From an uncultured Chitinophagaceae bacterium (lineage in GTDB: Bacteria > Bacteroidota > Bacteroidia > Chitinophagales > Chitinophagaceae), in the NCBI GenBank assembly GCA_937919945.1, contig CALESY010000059.1, positions 1 to 48,616 of the forward strand: a stretch of 48,616 nucleotides of DNA. Reading direction: 5' to 3'. The position numbers and the translations under genes were made by a program. This document shows, in pieces, positions 8,157 through 16,350 of this stretch (the stretch's first letter is position 1; the number at the start of each line of letters is the position of its first letter). The notes under the pieces were generated by a model. That model did no database searches, was not told where the DNA came from, and saw only the letters and a list, made by a program, of their open reading frames with translations.

Positions 8157-10253
8157 CTAACCATTTATCAAAGTCAAAAATTCATCTTCGCTCAGTATCG
8201 CAACTGTACCCAGCTTTTTGGCTTTTTCCAATTTGCTGCCTGCATCTTCGCCTACTACTAAATAGTTGAGCTTGCTACTGACACTGCTAAGGAGCGTACC
8301 GCCTTTAGCCTCAACCATTGCTTCTGCCTCGCTGCGTTTGAAACGGTTGAGTGTACCAGTAAACAGGAATGTTTTACCTTCTAATTCGCCGCTTGCTTGT
8401 GATGTATTTCTTTTTTGGTTAACAAGATTAACACCTGCCTGCTCCAGCAAGTCGATCATATGCCTGTTTTCGGGCGTATGGAAGAAGTGCATAACAGAAG
8501 CAGCTACTTTAGGCCCCACATCTTCAAGTGCCAGTAATTGTTCTTCGGTATAATTATATAAATCGCGGATATGCTCTACAGCATTAGCAAGCGTTTTTGC
8601 CATTGTTTCGCCTACATGGCGTATGCCCAAGCCATATATAACACGGTTTAGTGGTTGCTGTTTGCTATTGTCAATAGCGGTTTTCAGGTTAGTGATTGAT
8701 TTCTCACCAAAGCCACCAAGCTTGGCTATTTCATCCCAATTGATAGTATAGATGCCGGGAATATTTTTCAATAAGCCCAACTCATAAAACTTACGCACAT
8801 TGGCATCGCCCATGTTACGGATGTCCATCGCGTCTTTACTTGCAAAGTGAATAATGCGTTCTACTACCTGTGCAGGGCAGCTAATATTGATGCACCGCCA
8901 AACAGCTTCTTCCTCAGGCTTTTCCAACTCTTCGTTGCAAACAGGACAATGGGTAGGGAATACGATTTTTTCTTCAGAGCCATCGCGCAATTCCGCTAAT
9001 GGTTTTACGATGTAGGGAATAACATCACCTGCACGTTCTACCAACACAGTATCACCTATATGCAGGTCTTTCTCGCGTACCACATCTTCGTTAAAAAGAG
9101 AAATAGAGCTAACCGTAACGCCACCAATTGGCACAGGTTCTATTTTAGCAACTGGTGTTACCGACCCTGTGCGCCCCACCTGAAACTCTACACGGAGCAG
9201 TTTGCTGGTGGCCTGCCTTGCTTTGAATTTGTACGCTACTGCCCAGCGAGGGTGGTGGGTTGTCATACCCATTTTATCTTGCAGTAAGAAGTTGTTTACT
9301 TTAATCACCAATCCATCCACCTCATAAGGCAGATCGTCGCGCCTTGCTTCAAATGCCGCACAAAAATCAATCACTTCATCTATACTACGAAAGCGTTTCA
9401 TTTCATGTACAGGCGTAGGGAAACCTAATTGATACAACCAGTTGAGTGAGCCATAGTGTGTTTGTAATGCTTCGGGTACAACGCTATCGCCTGTTTGTGT
9501 ATAATAGCTGATGTGGTAGAGGATGGCAGATAGTTTGCGCTTGCCAACTTCTGCAGGGTCTAATATGCGGAGTGTGCCCGATGCTGCATTGCGTGGGTTT
9601 GCCAATGGCGATAGGCCTTCGGAAATGCGTTGTGTATTATAGGCGGCAAATACATCTTTATTTATCACTACCTCGCCACGTATCTCTATCTGATTGATGT
9701 TGTCTTTTGTAAATGCGGCAGATAATGGTACAGAGCGTATTTGCCTGATGTTGGTTGTTACTTCTTCGCCCATTACACCATCGCCCCGGGTAGCGCCGCG
9801 CACTAATTGCCCGTTTTCGTAAATGAGCGATATGCTCGCACCATCGTATTTAGGTTCTGCGCAATACTCAATATCGTCTGTACCTGCAAGTTCTTTGCAA
9901 CGCCTGTCCCAATCGCGCAGGTCATCTGCGTTATAGGTATTATCAAGACTCAGCATGGGTACTAAGTGGCTGACTGCAGGAAATTTTTCACTCAGGCCTT
10001 TTGCAACACGTTGTGTAGGGGAATCTCCGGTTATGTGCTCAGGGTATTGTTCTTCAAGGTGTTGCAGCTTTTTGAAGAGTGTATCATATTCTGCATCCGC
10101 CAATACAGGTTCGCTTTGTACATAATATTTCCAGTCGGCATAATTGAGTACTTCGCGTAGTTGCTGGGTGGTAGCCTCAACCGTCGCGGCATCATTATTC
10201 AATAATGCTTTCGCCTGATTGTATAAGCGTTGCTCGTCCTGTGTGGTGTACAT
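8157..10253 (-). CDS. ligA: NAD-dependent DNA ligase
   Basis: 698 residues, full length. It seals nicks in DNA using NAD+, releasing NMN. Domain Ia (about 1-70), then the adenylation domain with nucleophile K135 in EPKYDGASI, the OB fold, a four-cysteine zinc finger (CPVC...CINISC), helix-hairpin-helix repeats, and a C-terminal BRCT domain (about 620-698) are all visible. It lies 27 bases after a Sua5/YciO gene and downstream of pnuC and an NMN-forming kinase, so an NAD-consuming enzyme follows NAD salvage genes. This may be simple packing rather than co-regulation. Confidence 0.98.
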   Translation of the reverse strand: MYTTQDEQRLYNQAKALLNNDAATVEATTQQLREVLNYADWKYYVQSEPVLADAEYDTLFKKLQHLEEQYPEHITGDSPTQRVAKGLSEKFPAVSHLVPMLSLDNTYNADDLRDWDRRCKELAGTDDIEYCAEPKYDGASISLIYENGQLVRGATRGDGVMGEEVTTNIRQIRSVPLSAAFTKDNINQIEIRGEVVINKDVFAAYNTQRISEGLSPLANPRNAASGTLRILDPAEVGKRKLSAILYHISYYTQTGDSVVPEALQTHYGSLNWLYQLGFPTPVHEMKRFRSIDEVIDFCAAFEARRDDLPYEVDGLVIKVNNFLLQDKMGMTTHHPRWAVAYKFKARQATSKLLRVEFQVGRTGSVTPVAKIEPVPIGGVTVSSISLFNEDVVREKDLHIGDTVLVERAGDVIPYIVKPLAELRDGSEEKIVFPTHCPVCNEELEKPEEEAVWRCINISCPAQVVERIIHFASKDAMDIRNMGDANVRKFYELGLLKNIPGIYTINWDEIAKLGGFGEKSITNLKTAIDNSKQQPLNRVIYGLGIRHVGETMAKTLANAVEHIRDLYNYTEEQLLALEDVGPKVAASVMHFFHTPENRHMIDLLEQAGVNLVNQKRNTSQASGELEGKTFLFTGTLNRFKRSEAEAMVEAKGGTLLSSVSSKLNYLVVGEDAGSKLEKAKKLGTVAILSEDEFLTLING

Positions 10254-10280
10254 AGAACAAAGAAAGTTTGAAAGCTGTAA

Positions 10281-10901
10281 TTAGCCAAGTATTTTTTCCC
10301 ATTCTCCTGCGCCTTCGCGTATCAGTTCGGGCTCGCCATTGGAGAAGTCTATAACGGTAGATGGAGTAGTGCCACCGTGTCCGCCGTCAACAACTATGTC
10401 AACACGGTCTTCAAATATTTCGTGTATCAGCAGTGGGTCTGTAAAGTATTCTACTTCGTCTTCCATAGGCAGCGATACACTCATGATGGGATTGCCCAAT
10501 TGCTTCACTATTTCCTGACTTATTTTATGGTCTGGTACACGTATGCCAACAGTATCTTTTTTGGTTTTCAGCATTTTGGGGACCATCTTGCTGGCTTCTA
10601 ATATAAACGTATATGGGCCCGGCAAAGATTTCTTTAATGTGCGGAATACGGGGGTATCAATACTTTTAGCATAATCGCTGATATGACTCAGGTCGTTGCA
10701 CACAAAAGAGAATTGTGCCTTTTTCGGGTCTATATTTTTGATGCGGCAGATACGGTCTATAGCTTCAACATTATAAATATCGCATCCCAAACCGTATATC
10801 GTATCGGTAGGATAAATGATTACCCCGCCACTTTTCAGGCAATCGACAACTGTTTTAATATGGCGTGACTGTGGATCTTTTGGATGAATATGGAGCAACA
10901 T
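10281..10901 (-). CDS. Sua5/YciO/YrdC family protein (threonylcarbamoyl-AMP synthase-like)
   Basis: 206 residues. The YrdC-type fold carries GGVIIYPTDTIYGLGCD near the N-terminus, KKAQFSFVC, the LPGPYTFIL loop and the TVGIRVPDH strand. Family members make threonylcarbamoyl-AMP for the t6A37 modification of tRNAs that read ANN codons. The N-terminal LHIHPKDPQSRHI is typical of the YciO branch, whose exact role is less certain than TsaC, so the symbol is left empty. It lies 25 bases after the kinase gene and 27 before ligA, in the same orientation. Confidence 0.9.
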   Translation of the reverse strand: MLLHIHPKDPQSRHIKTVVDCLKSGGVIIYPTDTIYGLGCDIYNVEAIDRICRIKNIDPKKAQFSFVCNDLSHISDYAKSIDTPVFRTLKKSLPGPYTFILEASKMVPKMLKTKKDTVGIRVPDHKISQEIVKQLGNPIMSVSLPMEDEVEYFTDPLLIHEIFEDRVDIVVDGGHGGTTPSTVIDFSNGEPELIREGAGEWEKILG

Positions 10902-10926
10902 AAATCTGTATAGTAAATATAAGGAT

Positions 10927-11457
10927 TTATAACAGTTTTTGTATAGCGTTTGTTGCGAGTATTAAGCGTTGATTTTCATCGCCCCTGATGTCTGCCCATT
11001 CGCTACCCGATTGCATAACAATATCCCTGTATATATTGTAGAAGTATGCTCTTTCTTCAGGTAAAGGATGTTCGCGTAAGGGATCGTCAGCCCAAGGAAC
11101 GTCTATGTAAGTGAGTAGGTACAGGTCATATTTTCGTTGTGCAATCTGCTCTAATATCCAAGGATGGCACCTGCCGTATTTGGCTTCGCTCCATACTTTT
11201 ATTACATACAAGTCTGTATCGCAAACAAGGTATTGATTAGCTTGTTGTATGGCTTTTTCTTCAGCAGCAATTTGTCCTTTTGCTATCTCCAACAAATCAT
11301 TTTCAACATATTCTCTGCCGAGCTCTTCAAGGTAGTTGCGGGCAAATTCGGGTACCCATAACGTTTGTAGTTGCACGGCAAGTAATTGACTCAAAGTGCT
11401 TTTGCCAGTAGATTCCGGGCCGATGACTACTATTTTTTTAATGTTGCTCAACTGCAC
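10927..11457 (-). CDS. NadR-type kinase, probable nicotinamide riboside kinase
   Basis: 176 residues, a single P-loop domain like the C-terminal kinase domain of NadR. The Walker A is GPESTGKSTL (residues 13-22); VPEFARNYLEELG and the DVPWADDPLREHPLPEERAYF stretch match the NadR/AAA kinase family. The likely reaction is ATP-dependent phosphorylation of nicotinamide riboside to NMN in the cytoplasm. No adenylyltransferase or HTH domain is fused. Its start overlaps the end of the PAP2 gene by 20 bases, and pnuC, a nicotinamide riboside transporter, is two genes upstream, which strongly supports the assignment. Confidence 0.85.
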   Translation of the reverse strand: MQLSNIKKIVVIGPESTGKSTLSQLLAVQLQTLWVPEFARNYLEELGREYVENDLLEIAKGQIAAEEKAIQQANQYLVCDTDLYVIKVWSEAKYGRCHPWILEQIAQRKYDLYLLTYIDVPWADDPLREHPLPEERAYFYNIYRDIVMQSGSEWADIRGDENQRLILATNAIQKLL

Positions 11458-12070
11458 CTTTTATTTTGCGTAGTTTACGTTTCAGCAGCCACTGTTGCCC
11501 TTTATAAGATAAATATGCACTGCCGGCGCCTAATAGTGCCCCTGCCAATACATCAGAAGGGTAATGCATACCCAGATGCATACGCGAATACCCGATAGTG
11601 CCAGCCCATAGATATGCAGGCGTAATGACATACCACTTGCGGTATTGCAGACTGAGTGATGTAGCTGTTGCAAATGCAATACTGGTGTGCCCCGACGGGA
11701 AAGACGGATCGGTATCATAATGATAAGGAATGATGTCTTTGTAAGACTCATATGGGCGGCTTCTGTTGATAGCATACTTCAAACCATAGCCAACGACTAC
11801 AGTAGTCCCCAGGCCAGCTACTGTTTGCCAACCATTGCGGATGGTTTGTGTATCTTTTTTAATGTAGCCTACTAACAATTGCGTTGCAGGAACTGCAAAG
11901 GATATTGGATAAGTAGATTGTGTTATACCATTCATGAACGCATCTGTACTGCCGCCACGTGTACCGTTTATATTTCTTAGCCATTCAATGTCGTTGTTTT
12001 GTGCAAGGCATTGAAATGGTAAGAGTAATATGGCTATGCAATATGCTGTAAACGATATTGTTTTTCCCAT
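11438..12070 (-). CDS. PAP2 family phosphatase, secreted or membrane-anchored
   Basis: 210 residues. An N-terminal signal (MGKTISFTAYCIAILLLPFQ, possible cut after CLAQ) is followed by a full set of PAP2 motifs: K98-x6-R105-P106 (KYAINRSRP), P125-S-G-H128 and S162-R-x5-H169-x3-D173. All catalytic residues are present, unlike the divergent relative at 4267-4929. Family members remove phosphate from lipid or soluble phosphomonoesters on the periplasmic side. The gene overlaps pnuC by 37 bases upstream and the kinase by 20 bases downstream. That position suggests, as inference only, periplasmic dephosphorylation of NMN to nicotinamide riboside for PnuC. A role in undecaprenyl-phosphate recycling is the alternative. 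Confidence 0.9.
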   Translation of the reverse strand: MGKTISFTAYCIAILLLPFQCLAQNNDIEWLRNINGTRGGSTDAFMNGITQSTYPISFAVPATQLLVGYIKKDTQTIRNGWQTVAGLGTTVVVGYGLKYAINRSRPYESYKDIIPYHYDTDPSFPSGHTSIAFATATSLSLQYRKWYVITPAYLWAGTIGYSRMHLGMHYPSDVLAGALLGAGSAYLSYKGQQWLLKRKLRKIKGAVEQH

Positions 12071-12651
12071 CTGAAGTAACCGAAGATAGCGACAATAAAT
12101 AAAAATAACGTGAGCAGAGCTGTGAAAGGTATGCCTTTATAGATGTAAAGCGGTATAGCGATGCCATTGGATATATTGAGTAATATCCAGTTTTCAATTT
12201 TATGTTTGGCCAGTAACCACATACCCGCCCATGCAGTTGCAGAAACGATAGCATCGAGCATTGGTACGGTAGAGTCTGTATAGGTTGATAACACGAAGTA
12301 TAATACAGCCCAACCCACTATACATATCGTGATGCTTATAGCCCAGTCTTTGTCATTGTTGTGAGATATGGATGCCGGGTTTTCATTTTCCTTTCCTTTG
12401 TGCCACAATATCCAGCCATAAATGCTCATGACAAAGTAGTAGACATTCAGTAGTGATTCAGCGTATAAACCAACGCGAGCCATTATCCATACATACAATA
12501 TAGTACTGACAATGCCTGTAGGGTATAACCACACATGATTTCTGTTAGCCAATACTACGCTAATCATACCAAATACTACAGCTACAAACTCTACAGGCTT
12601 TGTTGCCTGTAGTTGGGTATAAAACTGTTCTGTTAATGCCGATACATCCAT
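12034..12651 (-). CDS. pnuC: PnuC-type nicotinamide riboside transporter
   Basis: 205 residues with about seven hydrophobic segments, typical of PnuC (SWEET-like facilitators). NVYYFVMSIYGWILWHKGK in the middle and ENWILLNISNGIAIPLYIYKG near the C-terminus match the conserved aromatic/Asn substrate motifs. It brings nicotinamide riboside through the inner membrane, where kinase phosphorylation traps it. It is the first gene of a minus-strand run with overlapping PAP2 and kinase genes. A PnuT-type thiamine transporter is an alternative in this phylum, but the kinase neighbour and the lack of thiamine genes or a TPP riboswitch favour nicotinamide riboside. Confidence 0.9.
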   Translation of the reverse strand: MDVSALTEQFYTQLQATKPVEFVAVVFGMISVVLANRNHVWLYPTGIVSTILYVWIMARVGLYAESLLNVYYFVMSIYGWILWHKGKENENPASISHNNDKDWAISITICIVGWAVLYFVLSTYTDSTVPMLDAIVSATAWAGMWLLAKHKIENWILLNISNGIAIPLYIYKGIPFTALLTLFLFIVAIFGYFRWEKQYRLQHIA

Positions 12652-12657
12652 TGGTTG

Positions 12658-12685
12658 TAAAAATAGCAGAACAAAATATAACCAA
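12658..12685 (-). promoter_or_regulatory. Possible promoter of the pnuC run
   Basis: On the minus strand TTG (12683-12685), 17 bases, then TATTTTTA (12658-12665), one mismatch from TAnnTTTG. The box ends only six bases before the pnuC ATG, so the transcript would be leaderless or nearly so. Weak evidence. Confidence 0.3.
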
Positions 12686-12735
12686 GCATTCTTGATGCCT
12701 TATTTCGTAACTTCAGTATGCTAAAACAGAGGAAT

Positions 12736-14097
12736 ATGAAAAAGTTGTTACTGTTATTAATTATTGCTTTCACTTTTCAATCGGAGGTTCATGCACAGTT
12801 GACTGTGCGCGTAGTAAGGGATTCTCTTTTTATACCCTGGGAGCTGGTCTATGGCCCCGACAACCATATATGGTTTACACAAAAGAATGGTTATATATGC
12901 CGTTTGCAACCAGCAAGCGGAAAAATCGATACGCTATACAATGAAACCAATACCAGAATACAGAGCGAGGGTGGTATGTTGGGCTTGGTATTACACCCGC
13001 AATTCAGCACTACACCCCATGTGTTTGTAGCATATAACTATCTGGATGCATCTGTTTACAAACTACGTGTGGCGCGTTATGAATATAACAATACTACCAA
13101 TGTGCTGCAAAACCCGCAAATAATTATTGACAATATAGGTGCTGCTAACATACATAATGGTTGCAGGTTGTTGATAATTGATAACCATCTGTACCTGACA
13201 ACAGGAGATGCAGCTGCAACATCTAATTCTCAAAATGTCAATTCGCTAAACGGTAAGCTATTGCGACTGAACCTTGATGGCAGCATACCCACAGACAATC
13301 CTATAGCAGGTAATGCAGCATGGAGTTGGGGACACAGAAATGCGCAAGGTATGGTGTATGCTAATGGTAAAATTTATCAGAGTGAACACGGAGCCAATTC
13401 GGACGATGAAGTAAACATTATACAAAAAGGACGCAATTATGGCTGGCCTACTGTGCAGGGTTATTGTAATACAGCCCCGGAAATTACGTTCTGCGCAGAC
13501 TCTAATGTTGTAGAACCAATTGAAGCATGGACACCCACTACGGCAGTTTGCGGTATGGATTATTATGATCATCCTATGTTTCCGCAGTTTCAGAAATCGT
13601 TGCTCATGGTTACGTTAAAAGATTCAACACTCTACCAATTGAAACTAAACACCACAGGCGACGATATTACAACAATCAGCAAAGTAGCATTGGTAAAATA
13701 CCGCCGCTTGCGTGATATATGTATTTCGCCTGAGGGGCGTATTTATGTTTCTACCAGCAACTCGCCATCTAGTGGTGCAGGGGCACGGGTAGACAGGATA
13801 GTAGAGATATACGACCCGTCGTATAACAGCATAGCACAAACTGAACGGGATAAAGAATTGATAAATATATACCCCAACCCTGCAGGCGATTTTGTAACAA
13901 TTAAAATAAAACAGCATGTATCTAATGACCGTGCAGATTATAAGATTGTGAATATGAACGGACAGGTAATAATGAGCGGAAAATTACAGGATCTCGAAAC
14001 ACAAATAGACACGAAAGCTTTACCTACAGGGCTTTACAGGGTGATGCTGTATGACGGAGTGTTGCTGTCTGCCACCGCGAGCTTCGTAAAGCAGTAA
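12736..14097 (+). CDS. PQQ-type sugar dehydrogenase with T9SS sorting domain
   Basis: 453 residues. MKKLLLLLIIAFTFQSEVHAQ is a Sec signal peptide; the in-frame ATG at 12718 adds six residues and is less likely. The body is a six-bladed propeller of the glucose/sorbosone dehydrogenase family (PWELVYGPDNHIWFTQKNGY, GMLGLVLHPQF, NIHNGCRLLI, GHRNAQGMVY, SEHGANSDDEVN, GRNYGWP). Such enzymes oxidise sugars with PQQ at the cell surface. The last 75 residues (from IYPNPAGDFVTIKI) are a T9SS type A sorting domain, so the protein should cross the outer membrane. It is divergent from the pnuC run. Confidence 0.92.
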   Translation: MKKLLLLLIIAFTFQSEVHAQLTVRVVRDSLFIPWELVYGPDNHIWFTQKNGYICRLQPASGKIDTLYNETNTRIQSEGGMLGLVLHPQFSTTPHVFVAYNYLDASVYKLRVARYEYNNTTNVLQNPQIIIDNIGAANIHNGCRLLIIDNHLYLTTGDAAATSNSQNVNSLNGKLLRLNLDGSIPTDNPIAGNAAWSWGHRNAQGMVYANGKIYQSEHGANSDDEVNIIQKGRNYGWPTVQGYCNTAPEITFCADSNVVEPIEAWTPTTAVCGMDYYDHPMFPQFQKSLLMVTLKDSTLYQLKLNTTGDDITTISKVALVKYRRLRDICISPEGRIYVSTSNSPSSGAGARVDRIVEIYDPSYNSIAQTERDKELINIYPNPAGDFVTIKIKQHVSNDRADYKIVNMNGQVIMSGKLQDLETQIDTKALPTGLYRVMLYDGVLLSATASFVKQ

Positions 14098-14114
14098 ATT
14101 GTTTGCTATCGTTT

Positions 14115-14144
14115 TTGGAAAATTGGATATTAAACCTATTTTTG
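14115..14144 (+). promoter_or_regulatory. Promoter of tRNA-Phe (TTG-N19-TATTTTTG)
   Basis: TTG at 14115-14117, 19 bases, and TATTTTTG at 14137-14144 form an ideal Bacteroidota promoter 17 bases upstream of the mature tRNA 5' end. Confidence 0.85.
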
Positions 14145-14161
14145 CAATCCCAAAACGGGAA

Positions 14162-14234
14162 GGTGCGGTAGCTCAGTTGGTAGAGCAAAGGACTGAAAAT
14201 CCTTGTGTCGGGGGTTCAATTCCCTCCCGCACCA
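14162..14234 (+). tRNA. tRNA-Phe (GAA)
   Basis: 73 bases fold as a complete cloverleaf: acceptor GGTGCGG/CCGCACC, D arm GCTC/GAGC, anticodon stem AAGGA/TCCTT with loop CTGAAAA (anticodon GAA, 14195-14197), T arm GGGGG/CCCTC with TTCAATT, and discriminator A at 14234. CCA is not encoded. It has its own promoter and terminator. Confidence 0.97.
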
Positions 14235-14239
14235 CACAA

Positions 14240-14275
14240 AAAAAGCAGCTATGATTTCATAGCTGCTTTTTGTTT
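14240..14275 (+). terminator. Rho-independent terminator of tRNA-Phe
   Basis: A perfect inverted repeat (AAAAAGCAGCTATGA at 14240-14254 and its complement at 14257-14271) ends in TTTTTGTTT six bases after the tRNA. Confidence 0.9.
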
Positions 14276-14588
14276 GGATATTAGCCGAATTATTGAAAAT
14301 AAATTCTAAAATGAAATCTTAGTTCTCTTGGGATGATCTAGCCCATTTATGACCTGTTTGATTGAATCAGAACTTTTGATTAAGAGGAACTATTAGTTAT
14401 TACTATTGGACAATAACTCAGAAATTTATTTTTTTTTGAAAATTTGTAATTATTATTCAACACGATCTGTATTGAACACCTGTATGTAATTACCCATTTT
14501 ATTGATGCTTTCAACCACAAATATTTGTCCGATACGGACATGCATACTCAAACACACAACCCTATATCAGGAAATTTATTTTGTAGTT
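14276..14588. other. AT-rich intergenic stretch without a gene
   Basis: About 310 bases between tRNA-Phe and the DUF6326 gene. No convincing ORF or RNA gene was seen. It holds a T run near 14430, and one perfect inverted repeat TGTCCG-ATA-CGGACA at 14526-14540 that could be an operator or small hairpin. Confidence 0.6.
14526..14540. repeat. Inverted repeat TGTCCG-ATA-CGGACA
   Basis: Perfect 6-bp arms around ATA. The core CCGATACGG also forms the centre of the inverted repeat at 31328-31340, just upstream of the MBOAT gene. Function unknown. Confidence 0.5.
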
Positions 14589-15020
14589 TTACGATACAAC
14601 ACGAGGCCACTTCCATGCATAACGGATAATCAGGCAAAGGAGAATAACTTCAATAAGAGCAGCTAATACCATGTGTGCCCATGCTACTCCTTCCAGATTA
14701 AACAACATAAAGGGGATATTTACCGCTGCAATAATGATGTTTGTCAGGCGGTTCGATTTAGCCGGTAATGCAACAGAAAGAAAAATCATGAGTGCGGGAA
14801 TACTAACTGAGGCGAGTGCTGCCACAAGAAACCCTTGTGTAATATCAAAAACGTAGACTCTACCGACAAGAACATCTTCTATCATGCCCGGCATATACAA
14901 GTGGAAGTAATCAATATAGATAATGAGAAACATTAAGCTCGTCCATAATGCAGCAAGCTTAAGTTTTACACTGACTTTGATGTCTTCCAGAGTGTTTGGT
15001 TGTATTCTTTGTGTGTCCAT
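14589..15020 (-). CDS. DUF6326-like four-helix membrane protein
   Basis: 143 residues with four hydrophobic segments. The N-terminal pattern (NTLEDIKVSVKLKLAALWTS, then IYIDYFHLYMPGMIEDVLVG) resembles the DUF6326 family of small inner-membrane proteins. No enzymatic motif is apparent and the function is unknown. It lies in an AT-rich patch with another small membrane protein 80 bases upstream on the same strand. No good -7 box was found just upstream, so it may be read from the preceding gene. Confidence 0.8.
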   Translation of the reverse strand: MDTQRIQPNTLEDIKVSVKLKLAALWTSLMFLIIYIDYFHLYMPGMIEDVLVGRVYVFDITQGFLVAALASVSIPALMIFLSVALPAKSNRLTNIIIAAVNIPFMLFNLEGVAWAHMVLAALIEVILLCLIIRYAWKWPRVVS

Positions 15021-15100
15021 TTTTTATTTTTTCGATTGAGTATTACAGCCAAGTAATAATCTGTATGTGATTAAATAATAGAATCATATTCAATAACAGC

Positions 15101-15526
15101 TTAGTCTGTTTTCTTGTGTCTTAACATATTTGCCACTCTTAGCTCCAGGTATACTAACGACATGATAATAATAATCTCACCCAAAAAATATATCAATCCA
15201 GTTTGGGTTAAGTTGCTATAATAAGAATATAGCAACGTCATTGTCAGTATACAATACAAGAAATTGCTGATGGCTATTATTCTTACATGTGCTGCGCGAT
15301 AGTCTTTGACTAAAAAGTAACAAGACATAGAATAAATACAATAAAACAAGCCAATAACTGATAAGTATGTCAAAACGTTAGTTGGCATACCAAAGTAATC
15401 GTAGTAATGCCTCAAAACAAAAAACAATGAAAATGTTGTCATTGCAGCACCCAAACCGTCAAGTAGAAAAAGTGTTTTTGGTTTTTTTGAAAAATAATCT
15501 ATCGTGCTATTCATGTACATTTTCAT
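15101..15526 (-). CDS. Small four-helix membrane protein, unknown
   Basis: 141 residues (137 if the second methionine at 15514, MNSTIDYF, is used). Four hydrophobic segments alternate with short polar loops: about 18-38, 50-72, 82-103, 108-128. The C-terminus is basic (MLRHKKTD). No family was recognised with confidence. It begins 21 bases after the stop of the second barrel gene, same strand, suggesting co-transcription with it. Confidence 0.7.
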   Translation of the reverse strand: MKMYMNSTIDYFSKKPKTLFLLDGLGAAMTTFSLFFVLRHYYDYFGMPTNVLTYLSVIGLFYCIYSMSCYFLVKDYRAAHVRIIAISNFLYCILTMTLLYSYYSNLTQTGLIYFLGEIIIIMSLVYLELRVANMLRHKKTD

Positions 15527-15547
15527 TGTTTGTATACTGATAAATTA

Positions 15548-16171
15548 TTAAAAATTAAACCCGAAATGAAGTCCCGGTTCTGGTGTCCATTTTGGCCATT
15601 TGTCATCTTTTTCTTTAAATCCTTTTGGCATTTCAGTATAATAAGGACGACCAGCAATACCGAGTGATGGTTCTATAAAAAATCGGTCTTTCAAGAGCTT
15701 AATATGATAACCAACTCGATTAGTATTGAATATAATGAAGCCATTATCCACTTTGTTGCCGTTATCATTTTTATATGTTTGCCACATAGGCATTACATGT
15801 ACTGCAATATAAAGACCCTTCCATAAATATCTTTGATATGCTAACCCAATTCCGTATTCACGTATATAACCGGAAAACTTCTCTTCAGGTTTTCCGTATG
15901 CTTTATTATAAAATGGATTAATACCAAGTGGCCAGGCATGTTTCCAAGTTATTAGTTCAAGCGAAATAACATCTTTTCCTGTAATCCGATAACCAACATT
16001 AAGTTGAGCAAACCCCGGGGGGTTAACGGAAGATAAATTACCCAATAAAAACAAGGTGCTACCAACGAAACACTTTTTATAAGTGCTATCAGTTTTAGCA
16101 TACTGTGCATTTGCCTGTAAACTGCTTGCGAATACTAAAGCAAGTCCAATCTGTAAAAATTTCTTTTGCAT
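15548..16171 (-). CDS. Outer membrane beta-barrel protein, copy B of a tandem pair
   Basis: 207 residues from MQKKFLQIGLALVFASSLQANAQ, a Sec signal peptide. The mature part has alternating aromatic beta strands (QLNVGYRITGKDVISLEL, YQRYLWKGLYIAVHV, GYHIKLLKDRFFIEPSLG) and ends in F (EPGLHFGFNF), as in outer-membrane barrels. It has the same length as, and clear similarity to, copy A at 16351-16974; the two share the signal, the TYKK start of the mature part, the NVGYRIT-KDVIS strand and the C-terminal PGLHFGFNF. A longer reading from 16234 would run through the -7 box at 16199-16206, so 16171 is the start. Substrate unknown. Confidence 0.85.
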   Translation of the reverse strand: MQKKFLQIGLALVFASSLQANAQYAKTDSTYKKCFVGSTLFLLGNLSSVNPPGFAQLNVGYRITGKDVISLELITWKHAWPLGINPFYNKAYGKPEEKFSGYIREYGIGLAYQRYLWKGLYIAVHVMPMWQTYKNDNGNKVDNGFIIFNTNRVGYHIKLLKDRFFIEPSLGIAGRPYYTEMPKGFKEKDDKWPKWTPEPGLHFGFNF

Positions 16172-16198
16172 ATCTGTTATTGTTGTTAAACGACGCTG

Positions 16199-16206
16199 CA
16201 AAAGTA
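16199..16206 (-). promoter_or_regulatory. -7 box of barrel gene copy B
   Basis: TACTTTTG on the minus strand, 27 bases before the ATG at 16171. The identical box with similar flanks occurs at copy A. A conserved CTTAAGTTAA (plus strand, 16234-16243) lies 27 bases further upstream and could be an operator. Confidence 0.65.
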
Positions 16207-16253
16207 GATTGGCGAAATGCCATAATTTATTCACTTAAGTTAAGAAATACTGT

Positions 16254-16345
16254 TCACCACTTTTGCCATAAACTTTACTCTTGCTTAGCATAATGCCCAA
16301 ATAACTTGCTGAATAGTATTATCAATTTTTTTGTAATTGTGGTAC
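16254..16345 (-). pseudogene. Decayed 3' end of a Crp/Fnr regulator gene
   Basis: On the minus strand this intergenic stretch reads V-P-Q, then two stop codons and a frame-disturbing insertion, then SASYLGI and a shortened tail. It aligns with the last 100 bases of the intact regulator at 17056-17634: AGTTATTT(A/G)GGCATTA is shared, as are later blocks (CTAAGCA, AGAG, TTATGG), and both continue into the same TTAACTTAAG and barrel-gene promoter. It is the remnant of a regulator copied together with the barrel gene and then mostly deleted. Too short to encode anything useful. Confidence 0.75.
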
Positions 16346-16350
16346 AATTA

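Noticed and set aside
12034..12651. Thiamine transporter PnuT instead of PnuC
   Set aside because: No TPP riboswitch or thiamine genes nearby, while a NadR-type kinase is in the same overlapping run.
14280..14580. Small gene in the AT-rich gap after tRNA-Phe
   Set aside because: Only frames of about 15 codons, without ribosome binding site or signal peptide.
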